Source: Clostridium scatologenes (GTDB lineage Bacteria; Bacillota; Clostridia; Clostridiales; Clostridiaceae). From it: a stretch of DNA of 64,000 bases. The stretch is taken from the NCBI RefSeq assembly GCF_000968375.1, contig NZ_CP009933.1, positions 2,852,001 to 2,916,000 of the forward strand. Direction: 5' to 3'. Positions 26,201 through 34,801 of this stretch are shown here, piece after piece. Under the pieces are notes generated by a model that was not told the DNA's origin, did no database searches, and was given only the letters and a program-made list of their open reading frames with translations. Position 1 is the stretch's first letter. The number at the start of each line of letters is the position of its first letter. Both the position numbers and the translations under genes were made by a program.

Positions 26201-27520
26201 AAGTATGCTTTCAATAACACCATCTTTTGTTTTTAAGCACTTCATATCCTGTCCACCAATATCCAATATAAAATCTACTCCTGGACAGAAAAAAGCTGCT
26301 GCTTTATAATGTGCTATAGTTTCAATTTCCCCTATATCAACCTTCAAGGCAGTTTTTAGAAGAGCTTCTCCATAACCTGTCACTGCAGAATTTACAATTT
26401 TGGCTTCTTTAGGCATAATACTATAAAGTTCTTTTAATATTTTAACAGTAGATCTAAGAGGACTTCCTTCATTATTACAGTAATGAGTATAAAGTATGTT
26501 CCCTTCATTATCAATAAGTGAGGCTTTTGTAGTGGTTGATCCAGCATCTATTCCTAAGAAACAATCTCCTTTAAAATCTGATAAATTTTTTCTTTTCACC
26601 GAATCCACATCATGTCTTTTTCTAAACTCTTCATATTCCTCATTATCCTTGAAGAGTGGTCTTAATCTGTCTGATTCATCTATAGAAATATTCTTTAAAT
26701 TCTCAAATCTACTCATAAGAGAATTTAAAGATATTTTTCTTTCATCAAATGAAGCTAAAGCTGCTCCTATTGCAATATAAAGCTGTGAATTTTCAGGAAA
26801 AACTACCTGATCATCTTTTAAACTAAGCATTTCTATAAATCTTTTTCTAAGTTCAGAAAGAAAGAATAAAGGTCCTCCTAAAAATGCTACATTACCTCTT
26901 ATTGGTCTTCCACATGCTAGTCCACTTATAGTTTGAATTACAACAGCTTGAAGTATAGATACTGCAATGTCTTCCTTTAATGCGCCTTCATTTAAAAGAG
27001 GTTGAACATCAGTTTTAGCAAAAACTCCACACCTTGCTGCTATAGGATAAATTGTTTTATAGTTCTTTGCTAATTCATTTAATCCTGAAGCATCAGTTTT
27101 AAGTAAAGAAGCCATCTGATCTATAAAAGAACCCGTTCCTCCAGCACAAGTACCATTCATTCTTTGGTCTATTCCATCTTTCAAATAAGTAATCTTGGCA
27201 TCTTCTCCACCAAGTTCTATTACCACATCTGTTTGTGGATTATAAGTTTGTATAGCTTTTGTACTTGCTATAACTTCCTGAACAAAAGTTATACCCACGG
27301 AATTAGAAAGAGACATTCCTCCAGAACCTGTTATTGTTATTGTTATTTCACTATCCTTAAATTCCTTATATACATCAGTAAGGATTTCTTTTACCGTTTT
27401 CTTTATATCAGAAAAATGCCTTTCATATTTACCATATACAAGTTCCATGAAGTTATTTAAAACTGCAACTTTAACTGTAGTAGACCCAACATCAATACCT
27501 ACATGAAACAATTTATTCAT
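23201..27520 (-). CDS. Large acyl-CoA dehydratase activase-related ATPase (two BadF/BcrA domains plus DUF2229)
   Basis: 1439 residues. Two ASKHA ATPase modules follow each other: 5-270 (GIDVGSTTVKVAVL, ELGGEDAK, CAGGTGSF) and about 322-580 (GIDAGSTTTKASLID, DIGGQDMK, ACSSGCGSFLE). Each keeps the Cys seen in the [4Fe-4S] activators of 2-hydroxyacyl-CoA dehydratases. Next come CGLCANNCLL plus RCERGAG (about 605-640), a DUF2229 region, and a C-terminal half resembling dehydratase subunit (HgdB/BcrC) folds. Activators use ATP to drive low-potential electron transfer; the substrate of this giant form is unknown. It precedes and overlaps a TetR gene, with no dehydratase subunits nearby. Confidence 0.85.
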   Translation of the reverse strand: MNKLFHVGIDVGSTTVKVAVLNNFMELVYGKYERHFSDIKKTVKEILTDVYKEFKDSEITITITGSGGMSLSNSVGITFVQEVIASTKAIQTYNPQTDVVIELGGEDAKITYLKDGIDQRMNGTCAGGTGSFIDQMASLLKTDASGLNELAKNYKTIYPIAARCGVFAKTDVQPLLNEGALKEDIAVSILQAVVIQTISGLACGRPIRGNVAFLGGPLFFLSELRKRFIEMLSLKDDQVVFPENSQLYIAIGAALASFDERKISLNSLMSRFENLKNISIDESDRLRPLFKDNEEYEEFRKRHDVDSVKRKNLSDFKGDCFLGIDAGSTTTKASLIDNEGNILYTHYCNNEGSPLRSTVKILKELYSIMPKEAKIVNSAVTGYGEALLKTALKVDIGEIETIAHYKAAAFFCPGVDFILDIGGQDMKCLKTKDGVIESILLNEACSSGCGSFLETFANSLGMGIKDFAKEAIFSQKPVDLGSRCTVFMNSRVKQAQKEGASVGDISAGLSYSVIKNALFKVIKIRNPKEIGKKIVVQGGTFYNDAVLRSFELLSEREVIRPDIAGIMGAFGAALIAKEKYKESYATKLLNIDELNELSVETSMARCGLCANNCLLTINKFGNGEKFVSGNRCERGAGKEKKKNLLPNLFKYKYDRLFQYKPLKEEEAKRGTLGIPRVLNMYEDYPFWFTLFTELDFRVELSSRSSKRIYEKGIETIPSESVCYPGKMVHGHIMNLIEKGIKTIFYPCITYESKEQKEADNHYNCPIVISYPEVIKNNVDAIREQNIKFIKPFLPLHDKKVLAKRLLEELKEFDLSEKEIIYAVDKACKEQESFKEDIRKAGENALEFIKEKGIKGVVLSGRPYHIDPEINHGIPDLINGLDMAVLTEDSVAHLGHVERPLRVVDQWVYHSRLYAAASFVATKKDLELVQLNSFGCGLDSVTTDQVQEILNGNSKIYTSLKIDEGNNLGAIRIRLRSLKAAAEERENSGFKLKKVENKYKRIIFTKEMKKNHTILIPEMSPIHFQFLEEAFRQSGYNVVVLPSQDKKAVDEGLKYVNNDACYPAIIVVGQIIEALKSGKYDLNNTSVIISQTGGGCRATNYIGFLRKALKDAGFSNIPVISLNAKGMEKNPGFKISLSLINRSMMALTYGDLLSRVLYRVRPYEIEEGSANQLYEKWVEVCKKSLKMAYKSTFKHNIISIVEEFDNLKISNRLKPKVGLVGEILVKFHPTANNNVIDILEREGVEVVVPDLTDFLLYCASDSEYKYKYLAGKKLPKLLGKAAIAVMEFYRMTYKKAIRKSKRFTPIESIKSIAKGASSIVSLGNQTGEGWFLTGEMVELIQSGVKNIVCMQPFACLPNHVTGKGIMKELKRVYKGTNIVAIDYDPGASEVNQLNRIKLMLSTAFENLKELDPTEEQYTSKEYFKYKCGLKEAINRSDING

Positions 27521-27552
27521 AAATATTCCTCCAAATTTTACATATTTAATAA

Positions 27553-27634
27553 CATTTAAAATTCAAACGTCATTTGAAATGCCATTTAAAATGCTATTTT
27601 ATTCTATTTTAAATCTTAAAAAGCTTGCTGTCAA
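27553..27634 (-). promoter_or_regulatory. Promoter and TetR-type operators of the activase operon
   Basis: Minus strand -35 TTGACA (27629-27634) and -10 TAAAAT (27606-27611), 17-bp spacer. Just downstream are two perfect palindromes, CATTTAAAATG (27583-27593) and CATTTGAAATG (27571-27581), with centres 12 bp apart, and a third partial copy CATTTAAAATT (27553-27563). This points to autoregulation by the operon's own TetR protein. Confidence 0.7.
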
Positions 27635-27881
27635 TACAAGGTTTTATACTCAATATAATTAAAACATTTTCTATTTTTATAATTAACTGTAAATTGAAAA
27701 TTTCTAGTTTTACAAGTTCATTAGTGCTATTGTACATTTTTAAATTAACCAGTTATTTTCATATAATTTTTAATTATAACTATCCTCCCTTAATTTAATA
27801 ATAACTCTCTATCTATAGCAAGCTCATTTCCATTAAAGTAAAATTATGTCTATAATATGTATACTTATGTTTCTTCAAATA

Positions 27882-27929
27882 TATTAAAACTATAAAAATA
27901 TATCAAAATATATTATTTATAGTTTTAAT
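27882..27929. repeat. 14-bp inverted repeat in a long gap
   Basis: ATTAAAACTATAAA (27882-27895) and TTTATAGTTTTAAT (27916-27929) are exact complements. The gap from 27635 to 28206 is very AT-rich and shows no gene. Confidence 0.5.
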
Positions 27930-28093
27930 ACTGTTATATATACTATATAATACTTATTTAATTTTAAAAAACTTTAAAATATCAATATATTATTTATACA
28001 ATAGAGCATTTTAAAGTAAAATTTTTCTTGATTATTTATTTTTGTGCTATATAATTTATATTATGAGATTAATATTATATGAAACTTCAATAA

Positions 28094-28118
28094 CAGATGG
28101 GGTTTCAAATCCTATCTG
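28094..28118 (+). promoter_or_regulatory. Leader hairpin before the YitT gene
   Basis: CAGATGGGGTT (28094-28104) can pair fully with AATCCTATCTG (28108-28118) using two G-U pairs and a 3-nt loop. It is the only GC-rich spot in the gap and lies about 90 bp before the start codon. No T-run follows, so it is not a simple terminator. Confidence 0.35.
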
Positions 28119-28206
28119 AATTCTTACTTATAAAAATCTATAGATTATCTTCATAAGTATATATCTTAATAATAAAATAATAAATGATTTAGAAAGGAAT
28201 TATTAA

Positions 28207-29067
28207 ATGACTACAAAATTTTTAAACAAGAATGATTTTATTGACTTTTTGTTTATTATACTAGGAAGCCTTATAGGGGCAATCGGTGTAAATATGTTCT
28301 TAATTCATGCTAAACTTTTAAGTGGTGGGGTTACAGGATTAGCACTTATATTTCAATATCTATTTAAAATTCAAGCAGGTTATGTGATCATTATACTCAA
28401 TATTCCTCTATTTATACTGAGCATTATCAAATTAGACAAAAAATTTACTATATTTTCTCTAATAGGAACCTTAGCTTTTTCTTCATCACTAATACTAACT
28501 GAACCTATATCCAATATTCTAAATATAAATGATAGTTTGCTTTTTTGTTTATATGGAGGTGTAGTTAGTGGAATTGGTAGTGGTTTAGTATTTGCCCACA
28601 GAGGTTCTACAGGTGGATTAGATATAATTTCTATGTTATTTAAAAGAAAATATACTAATTTTAACATAGGAAGAATATCTTTTTATATTAATTTAGTTAT
28701 CGTAAGTATTAGTGCTTTTATATTTGGACTGCCTAGTGCCCTATACACTTTAATAGCTATGTATATAACTTCTTTTGTTATCGACAATATAGTAAAAGGT
28801 CTTAACCAATCAAAAGCTGTTTTTATTATTACAAAAAAAGAAGAAATAATATCTGAGCTTATAATGGTAAAACTTAACAGAGGTGTTACTTATCTTTATG
28901 GAGAAGGTGCTTATAATAAAGATAGTAAAAAGATACTATATTGTGTTGTAACACTTTCTCAATTACCTGAATTGAAAAATTTAGTTACCTCTATAGACGA
29001 AAAAGCTTTTATCTCCATTTCAGACACCTCTGAAATTCATGGAAAGGGATTTAAATCTGGTTTATAA
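28207..29067 (+). CDS. YitT family membrane protein (DUF161 plus DUF2179)
   Basis: 286 residues. Five to six membrane helices in the first 200 residues, with the conserved GVNMFLIHAKLLSGGVTGLALIFQY and GIGSGLVFAHRGSTGGLDIISMLF segments. A soluble DUF2179 domain follows (about 210-280; ITKKEEIISELIMVKLNRGVTYLYGEGAYNKDSKKILYCVV). The family is widespread in Firmicutes and its transport role is not settled. Ribosome site GAAAGGAATT; a terminator follows. Monocistronic, with an unusually long upstream gap. Confidence 0.88.
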   Translation: MTTKFLNKNDFIDFLFIILGSLIGAIGVNMFLIHAKLLSGGVTGLALIFQYLFKIQAGYVIIILNIPLFILSIIKLDKKFTIFSLIGTLAFSSSLILTEPISNILNINDSLLFCLYGGVVSGIGSGLVFAHRGSTGGLDIISMLFKRKYTNFNIGRISFYINLVIVSISAFIFGLPSALYTLIAMYITSFVIDNIVKGLNQSKAVFIITKKEEIISELIMVKLNRGVTYLYGEGAYNKDSKKILYCVVTLSQLPELKNLVTSIDEKAFISISDTSEIHGKGFKSGL

Positions 29068-29085
29068 ATTTCAGATTAAAAATAA

Positions 29086-29144
29086 CATGACACAACTTTT
29101 TTAAAGAAAATTGTCTTCTGAAAAGTTGTGTCATGCTATTTTTT
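29086..29144. terminator. Bidirectional terminator
   Basis: 15-bp stem CATGACACAACTTTT/AAAAGTTGTGTCATG (29086-29100, 29121-29135) with a T-run at 29138-29144, between the convergent YitT gene and ABC permease. Confidence 0.85.
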
Positions 29145-29171
29145 GTTATGAAAATTTACTAGTTTTTCATA

Positions 29172-30341
29172 TTATTCGAATCTCAATGCATCAATAGGTT
29201 TAAGCTTTGATGCCTTATATGCTGGAAATATACCAAATATAATCCCTACTGCTAATGAAAATGAAAATGCTACTACAACTACTGGTAAGGAAAAACTCAT
29301 TGACATTCCAACAGCTTTAACACTCCACCCTAATGCCAATCCAAATAATACACCTGCTACTCCACCTAATGAACTTAAAACTAAAGCTTCAATAAGAAAT
29401 TGAATTAATATATCCTTTTTCGATCCACCTAAAGCTTTTCTAATGCCTATTTCTTTTGTCCTCTCCGACACTGATACTAACATAACATTCATTACTCCTA
29501 TACCACCTACAATTAGTGATATTGCTGCTATTCCACCTAATAAATATGTCATGGTATTTGTTATTGAACTCATAGTATCCAATAATTGTTTTTGGCTCAT
29601 AACTCTATTGTTATTATCAGTAGCTTTGAAGAAATTATTGAGATATCCATTTATTTCGTTAGTTAAAGCATCAACATTATTTTGATCTAATGTCTTAATA
29701 TAGAGATTTTGAACATTTCTAGTTCCTGCCAATCCTATAGCAGTAGTTGATGGTACAATTACCATATCATCAGTATTACTTCCCATAGAACTTCCCTGTG
29801 ATTTCAATACCCCTACTACTTCATAAGTGTTGCCTTTTATGTCAACACTTTTTCCTACAGGATCTGTAAATCCATAAAGCTCTGCAGCTATATTTGAACC
29901 TAAAACAGCTACTTTTCCTCTATAATCCACATCCAAATCTGCAATAAATCTACCTTCGCTAATAGTCATGTTTCTTATATCAAGAAAATTGCTAGTTGTT
30001 CCAGTTATTGAAGTGTTTTGTGAGTTTTTATCTACTTTAACTGTAGTACTTGTAGAAATAATAGGTGCCACCTTATCTATTCCCTGTATGGCTTCTACGT
30101 TTTTCACATCATCAAGAGTAAACTGCTTACTTCCATTATTGTTAGATGTATTTGCTGAAATAAGATTTGTACCTAAAGATTGAACTTGAGAAGTTATTTG
30201 CTTTGTCGAACCACTTCCCATACCTACTAACACTATTACTGAAGAAATTCCTATGATTATACCTATCATAGTGAGGGCAGACCTTAATTTATTGCTACGT
30301 ATGTTTTTAATAGCCAACTTTACCGTTTGAAAAAATCCCAT
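29172..30341 (-). CDS. ABC transporter permease, MacB/FtsX type
   Basis: 389 residues. One N-terminal membrane helix (about 20-42; LRSALTMIGIIIGISSVIVLVGMG), a large extracytoplasmic MacB-PCD domain (about 45-240), then three helices of the FtsX domain (about 260-380) with the conserved GIGVMNVMLVSVSERTKEIGIRKALGGSKKDILIQFLIEA motif. Works with the ATPase and adaptor encoded just upstream to expel peptides or antibiotics, or to transfer substrate across the membrane by mechanotransmission. Third gene of the set, 12 bp after the ATPase. Confidence 0.9.
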   Translation of the reverse strand: MGFFQTVKLAIKNIRSNKLRSALTMIGIIIGISSVIVLVGMGSGSTKQITSQVQSLGTNLISANTSNNNGSKQFTLDDVKNVEAIQGIDKVAPIISTSTTVKVDKNSQNTSITGTTSNFLDIRNMTISEGRFIADLDVDYRGKVAVLGSNIAAELYGFTDPVGKSVDIKGNTYEVVGVLKSQGSSMGSNTDDMVIVPSTTAIGLAGTRNVQNLYIKTLDQNNVDALTNEINGYLNNFFKATDNNNRVMSQKQLLDTMSSITNTMTYLLGGIAAISLIVGGIGVMNVMLVSVSERTKEIGIRKALGGSKKDILIQFLIEALVLSSLGGVAGVLFGLALGWSVKAVGMSMSFSLPVVVVAFSFSLAVGIIFGIFPAYKASKLKPIDALRFE

Positions 30342-30353
30342 TTAATTTCCCTC

Positions 30354-31016
30354 CTATGCATACAATTTTCCATCTTCAATAGTAATAACTCTTTCTGCTT
30401 GTTTTGCAACATTTGGATCATGAGTTATGATTACTATAGTTTGTCCCATTTTGTGCAGCTCTTTCATAAGTTCTATAATTTCCCTACTAGTTTTACTGTC
30501 AAGTGCTCCTGTCGGTTCATCTGCCAAAAGAAGTTTTGGCTTACCAACCAAAGCTCTCGCAATAGCTACTCTTTGCTGCTGTCCTCCAGAAAGCTGATTA
30601 GGCCTATGATATTCCCTACCTTTTAATCCTACTTTTTCAAGCTGCTCCATTGCCAAACTTCTACATTCTTTCGCGTTAATTCCTCTATATAAAAGAGGTA
30701 CTTCTACATTTTCAACTGAATTTAATTTATTAAGCAGGTTGAAATTTTGAAATATGAAGCCTATTTGTTTATTTCTAATTTTAGTTAATTCAGATTCTTT
30801 TGCTTCATCTACATTGATGTTATCAAATACATAACTTCCAGAATCTGAAACATCTAAACATCCTAATATATTCATCAGTGTAGATTTACCTGATCCCGAA
30901 GGACCTATAATAGAAACAAATTCATTTTCCTTTATATTTAAATTTATGTTATCTAAAGCTTTTACTTCTGTATCTCCCATAGTATAAGCTTTGCTCAAAC
31001 CCTTAATTTGAATCAT
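30354..31016 (-). CDS. ABC transporter ATP-binding protein, MacB/LolD type
   Basis: 220 residues, a complete nucleotide-binding domain. Walker A GPSGSGKST, Q-loop FIFQNFNLLNKL, signature LSGGQQQRVAIARAL, Walker B LLLADEPTGALD, and the switch histidine in VIITHDP. The LNKLNSVENVEVPLLYRGI segment is typical of the MacB/LolD class. It powers the adjacent FtsX-type permease. It starts 23 bp after the adaptor gene with GAAAGGAG as ribosome site. Confidence 0.93.
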   Translation of the reverse strand: MIQIKGLSKAYTMGDTEVKALDNINLNIKENEFVSIIGPSGSGKSTLMNILGCLDVSDSGSYVFDNINVDEAKESELTKIRNKQIGFIFQNFNLLNKLNSVENVEVPLLYRGINAKECRSLAMEQLEKVGLKGREYHRPNQLSGGQQQRVAIARALVGKPKLLLADEPTGALDSKTSREIIELMKELHKMGQTIVIITHDPNVAKQAERVITIEDGKLYA

Positions 31017-31039
31017 TAAACTTCTCCTTTCTTCAATCT

Positions 31040-31999
31040 CTAATTTCCTTGTGTACTGCTCTTTCCATTAACTTGGTTATCTGATGATTTATTACTATTT
31101 TTTGTTCCTCCACCTTGCATCATTTGAAAACCACCCATACTTCTCATCTTAGATGAGCTACTATTAGAAGTTTGTACTTGTGGTATTTCAACTTCTTGGC
31201 CAGCTACTAATCCATTAGTTATTTCTACCATTCTTCCATTACTAATTCCCACTTCAACCTTTTGCAATGTAGTAGATCCATCATTTTTAGGTATAATTAC
31301 ATATTTTTGATTTTTAACATCCTTTACTGCTTCTACAGGCACTGCTATTACATTATCCTTAGATTCAGTTACTATTGTAGCTTCAGTAGACATTCCAACT
31401 TTAACATTATCTATACTGTCAAAACCTATTATTACATCAAAATTTGATACACCATTAGAATATGTTCCCTGTTGACTGATGTCCTTAATAGTACCTGTAA
31501 ATTTTTTATCAGAATAAGCATTAACTTTTATATCTGCCTTTTGACCAATATTTAAATTTGCTAAATCTGTTTCATCAACTGATATAGTAGTATAAAAATT
31601 CTTGTTATCAAACACTGTTATAAGTTGCTGTGATAGATTTATACTATCACCTGCAGCTACACTTATATCACTTACAACACCATCAAATGGTGCTAATATA
31701 GCATCACTTCCATTTTTAAATGTTATAAGCTCCTGCCCTTTAGCTACCACCTGATTTTTGCTTACTAAAATAGAATCCACTGTATCCTTATTATCAGACT
31801 TAATAACTTGTGTTTCTGATGACTGAACACTACCTGATCCTGAAACTGACTTTTTAATACTTTGAATTGATGCTTTTACTTTAGAAAACTGGGAAGTTTT
31901 ACTTACAGTTGATGCTTTAGCTGTAATATTCTTATACACTCCAACTCCACCAACTCCCAAAATCGCTACTAACATTATACTAATAGTTATTTTTTTCAT
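31040..31999 (-). CDS. Efflux adaptor, membrane-fusion (HlyD/MacA-like) protein
   Basis: About 319 residues with an N-terminal membrane anchor (ITISIMLVAILGVGGVGVY). A lipoyl-type hairpin is recognisable around DSILVSKNQVVAKGQELITF...ILAPFDGVVSDISVAAGDSI, followed by beta-barrel segments (VDETDLANLNIGQKADIKVNAY) and a low-complexity C-tail with SSSKMRSMGGFQMMQGGGTKN. In Gram-positive bacteria such adaptors assist MacB-type pumps. The start could be 32005 or 31999, as AGAGG lies 4 or 10 nt before. First gene of the three-gene set. Confidence 0.85.
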   Translation of the reverse strand: MKKITISIMLVAILGVGGVGVYKNITAKASTVSKTSQFSKVKASIQSIKKSVSGSGSVQSSETQVIKSDNKDTVDSILVSKNQVVAKGQELITFKNGSDAILAPFDGVVSDISVAAGDSINLSQQLITVFDNKNFYTTISVDETDLANLNIGQKADIKVNAYSDKKFTGTIKDISQQGTYSNGVSNFDVIIGFDSIDNVKVGMSTEATIVTESKDNVIAVPVEAVKDVKNQKYVIIPKNDGSTTLQKVEVGISNGRMVEITNGLVAGQEVEIPQVQTSNSSSSKMRSMGGFQMMQGGGTKNSNKSSDNQVNGKSSTQGN

Positions 32000-32276
32000 A
32001 ATCATCTATCCTCTCTATACTAATTAATTCAATGTGTTTTACTATGAAATCAATTATGACATTGCAACCTTAACTTTTCCTTAATTTCATTAAATAAATA
32101 AAATCTACTTTTGTTGTTTAATAGATAATTTGGGTTAAAGTATTAACAATGTCAAACGAAATAATATTGAGTACATATTTTCAAAATTGGTTATATTTAA
32201 CTTAAATTAGCAGCAAAATTGTATTAATAATTTTGCTATACTCTGATAAATTTCTAAATTAAAAGGAGTTGATATT

Positions 32277-33425
32277 ATGATTTCTAAAAAATCATTAGAT
32301 GATTTAAAGGTATTTACTGAATTTGAAGCAAACTTAATACCTGGAGGTGTTGTATATGGTATCACAGAAGGTGATACCATGACATGGGTAAAATATTCTG
32401 ACAATCTTGACCTTAATGTATTTTATGTAGGACTTAAACTAAACCATAATAGTACAACTATGACTTCCATTCGCGAAAAAAGAGCCATATCCCAAAACAT
32501 TCCCCGTTCTATTTATGGTATGAGATTAACTGTTTCTTCTATACCTATCATAGATGAACAAGGTAATTCTATTGGTGCTTTTTCTATGGCAATTCCAAAA
32601 TTGCACCCAGTAGTAAAAGCATTTCCAGACTTTGCACCAATGTTATCTGAAATGTTTGCTGAAGGTGTACAACTTAGATTAACAGATTTAAATAAAATAG
32701 TACTTACTCAATCCTCCCAAAAATTTGATATACCTTCTTTAAAAGAAGGAGTTTCTCTTAACGAAAATTCCATTGAAAGTAAAGCAATAAAATCTAAAAA
32801 GCCTCAGTCAGAAGAAGTTAACTCTCTAGAATATGGAGTTCCAGTTAGATTATCAGCTTATCCATTATTTGATGAAGTCAGCAATGAAGTAGTAGCTGCT
32901 TTTAGTGTAACTACACCAAAAGAAATTGCTGTAAATCTACGCAATATGTCCTCTAATCTTGAAAATAATCTTACCGGAATATCATCTACTATCCAAGAAT
33001 TAGCCGCATCTGCATCCCAAATACACGCTAATCAGCAAAATCTTAATACCACTATTAATGATATAACTGCTTTATCTCAAAAAATTAACGAAGTATCGCA
33101 TTTTATAAAAGAAATTGCAGATGAAACTAAAATGTTAGGCTTAAATGCTTCCATAGAAGCAGCAAGGGCTGGAGAATTTGGCAAAGGGTTTGGAGTTGTT
33201 GCTAATGAAATCAGAAGATTATCTGATCAGTCAAAGGATACAATCCCTAAAATTACAAAATTAACACAAGACATAATATCTAAAGTGGATGAATCAAATA
33301 AAAAAAGTGAAAATTCTTTATCTGCCAGCCAAGAACAAGCTGCTGCTACAGAAGAAATTACAGCAAGCATAGAAGAAATAACCTCTACATGTGAAGAATT
33401 AAATAAAATTGCACATAGTCTTTAA
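32277..33425 (+). CDS. Soluble methyl-accepting chemotaxis-like protein
   Basis: 382 residues with no membrane segment. The first 220 residues look like two PAS/cache-like sensor units: VKYSDNLDLNVFYVGLKL and RLTVSSIPIIDEQGNSIGAFSMAIPK, repeated in part as VPVRLSAYPLFDEVSNEVVAAFSVTTPK. The C-terminal signalling coil contains the hairpin tip ADETKMLGLNASIEAARAGEFGKGFGVVANEIRRLSDQSK, which binds CheA/CheW. A cytoplasmic sensor is implied. The coil ends soon after the tip, shorter than usual. Ribosome site AAAAGGAG; a terminator follows. Confidence 0.85.
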   Translation: MISKKSLDDLKVFTEFEANLIPGGVVYGITEGDTMTWVKYSDNLDLNVFYVGLKLNHNSTTMTSIREKRAISQNIPRSIYGMRLTVSSIPIIDEQGNSIGAFSMAIPKLHPVVKAFPDFAPMLSEMFAEGVQLRLTDLNKIVLTQSSQKFDIPSLKEGVSLNENSIESKAIKSKKPQSEEVNSLEYGVPVRLSAYPLFDEVSNEVVAAFSVTTPKEIAVNLRNMSSNLENNLTGISSTIQELAASASQIHANQQNLNTTINDITALSQKINEVSHFIKEIADETKMLGLNASIEAARAGEFGKGFGVVANEIRRLSDQSKDTIPKITKLTQDIISKVDESNKKSENSLSASQEQAAATEEITASIEEITSTCEELNKIAHSL

Positions 33426-33444
33426 TACTTTTACTTAATGAAAA

Positions 33445-33492
33445 AAATTACAAAGCTAATTGAGCATTATATTTTAACTTTGTAATTTTTTT
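33445..33492 (+). terminator. Rho-independent terminator
   Basis: Stem AAATTACAAAG/CTTTGTAATTT (33445-33455, 33478-33488) followed by a continuing T-run. Confidence 0.8.
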
Positions 33493-33633
33493 ATTTTGGC
33501 TTGCTTAATTATATATACTTTTTTCACATAAGTGCTACTATTAATATAGAAGCAAACTATAAATGTTAAAATAATACTAGCAATACAATAAAACTATATT
33601 TCTACAATTTAGTTTTATTTAAAGGAGGTTAAA

Positions 33634-34668
33634 ATGGACTTAATTAAAGATTATAGAAGTGATGCAGCAACATTGCCAACATTAGAAATGCGACAAGCTA
33701 TGGCAAATGCCGAAGTAGGCGATGATTTTAATGGTGAAGATCCAACAGTAAATCGATTGGAAAAAATGAGTGCTAAAATATTTGGAAAAGAAGATGGTAT
33801 GTTTGTTATTTCAGCTACTATGGCAAATCAAATAGCTATTATGACATCTACTCACCCTGGTGATGAGGTACTGGTAGGTGAAGAATCTCACATTTATAAT
33901 ATGGAAACTGGAGCACTAGCTGCTCTTTCAGGAGTTCAAACTAGACCTCTTCACAGCCAAAATGGACAGTTTGATTTTAAAAATGTAGAAAAATCAATTC
34001 ATAAAAGTGGGTTACAATTTCCTTTAACAAAAATACTATGTTTAGAAAATACCTACGATTTAAACCGTGGAATTCCACTCTCCCAAGAGTACATGTCTGA
34101 GCTCTCCTTATTGGCATACAAAAATGATTTACTGGTGCATTTAGATGGAGCTAGAATAATTAATGCTGCAGTTGCTCTTAAAGTTGATCCTGAAATCCTA
34201 TGTCAAGGAATTGATACAATGCAATTTTCTCTTTGCAAAGGATTAAGTGCTCCTGTGGGGTGTGTTCTTCTTGGTACAAAAGATTTTATTAGACAAGCGC
34301 GAAGAATGAGGCAAAGAATTGGAGGCGGAATGGCACAAGCAGGACATATAGCAGCCGCAGGTATTGTTGCACTTAAAACCATGATTCCCCAAATAAAAAT
34401 TGATCATCTAAATGCTAAACGTTTAGCTGTTGGACTTGCCAATTTAAATAACAATCTAGTTGATGTAGAAAATACTTTAACTAATATAGTACAATTAAAT
34501 CTTAAAAATATTAAAAAAGATGCTTACTATATATCTAGTGATCTTGAAAAACATGGTATAAAAATAAAAGTAATTGACTCAACAACTTGTCGATTTGTAA
34601 CTCATAGATGTATTACAACAGAAGATATTGATGAGACAATTGATGTATTAAAAAATATATTACTGTAA
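33634..34668 (+). CDS. ltaE: Low-specificity L-threonine aldolase
   Basis: 344 residues, a fold-type I PLP enzyme of the beta-eliminating lyase group. RSDAATLPTLEMRQAMANAEVGDDFNGEDPTVNRLE is the N-terminal signature, HLDGARIINAAVAL carries the PLP-pyridine Asp, and FSLCKGLSAPVGCVLLG holds the PLP-binding lysine. It splits L-threonine or allo-threonine to glycine and acetaldehyde, so it is both a threonine breakdown route and a source of glycine. AAAGGAGG ribosome site; stands alone. No T-box is visible in front of it, in contrast to the glycine T-boxes at 9.4-9.8 kb. Confidence 0.9.
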   Translation: MDLIKDYRSDAATLPTLEMRQAMANAEVGDDFNGEDPTVNRLEKMSAKIFGKEDGMFVISATMANQIAIMTSTHPGDEVLVGEESHIYNMETGALAALSGVQTRPLHSQNGQFDFKNVEKSIHKSGLQFPLTKILCLENTYDLNRGIPLSQEYMSELSLLAYKNDLLVHLDGARIINAAVALKVDPEILCQGIDTMQFSLCKGLSAPVGCVLLGTKDFIRQARRMRQRIGGGMAQAGHIAAAGIVALKTMIPQIKIDHLNAKRLAVGLANLNNNLVDVENTLTNIVQLNLKNIKKDAYYISSDLEKHGIKIKVIDSTTCRFVTHRCITTEDIDETIDVLKNILL

Positions 34669-34728
34669 AACATGCAATTATTATTTTAGCAGCCTCTTAG
34701 TAATAAATACATTCTAGGCATAAATATA

Positions 34729-34774
34729 GGACAAAGTTTAAAAAACTTTCTTATTTGCTATTTGAACTTTGTTC
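34729..34774 (+). terminator. Weak terminator-like hairpin
   Basis: GGACAAAGTT (34729-34738) pairs with AACTTTGTTC (34765-34774) with one G-U pair, followed by TTTATAAT. Lies between the convergent aldolase and kinase genes. Confidence 0.5.
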
Positions 34775-34801
34775 TTTATAATACTGTGTCACTTCGTTCT
34801 T

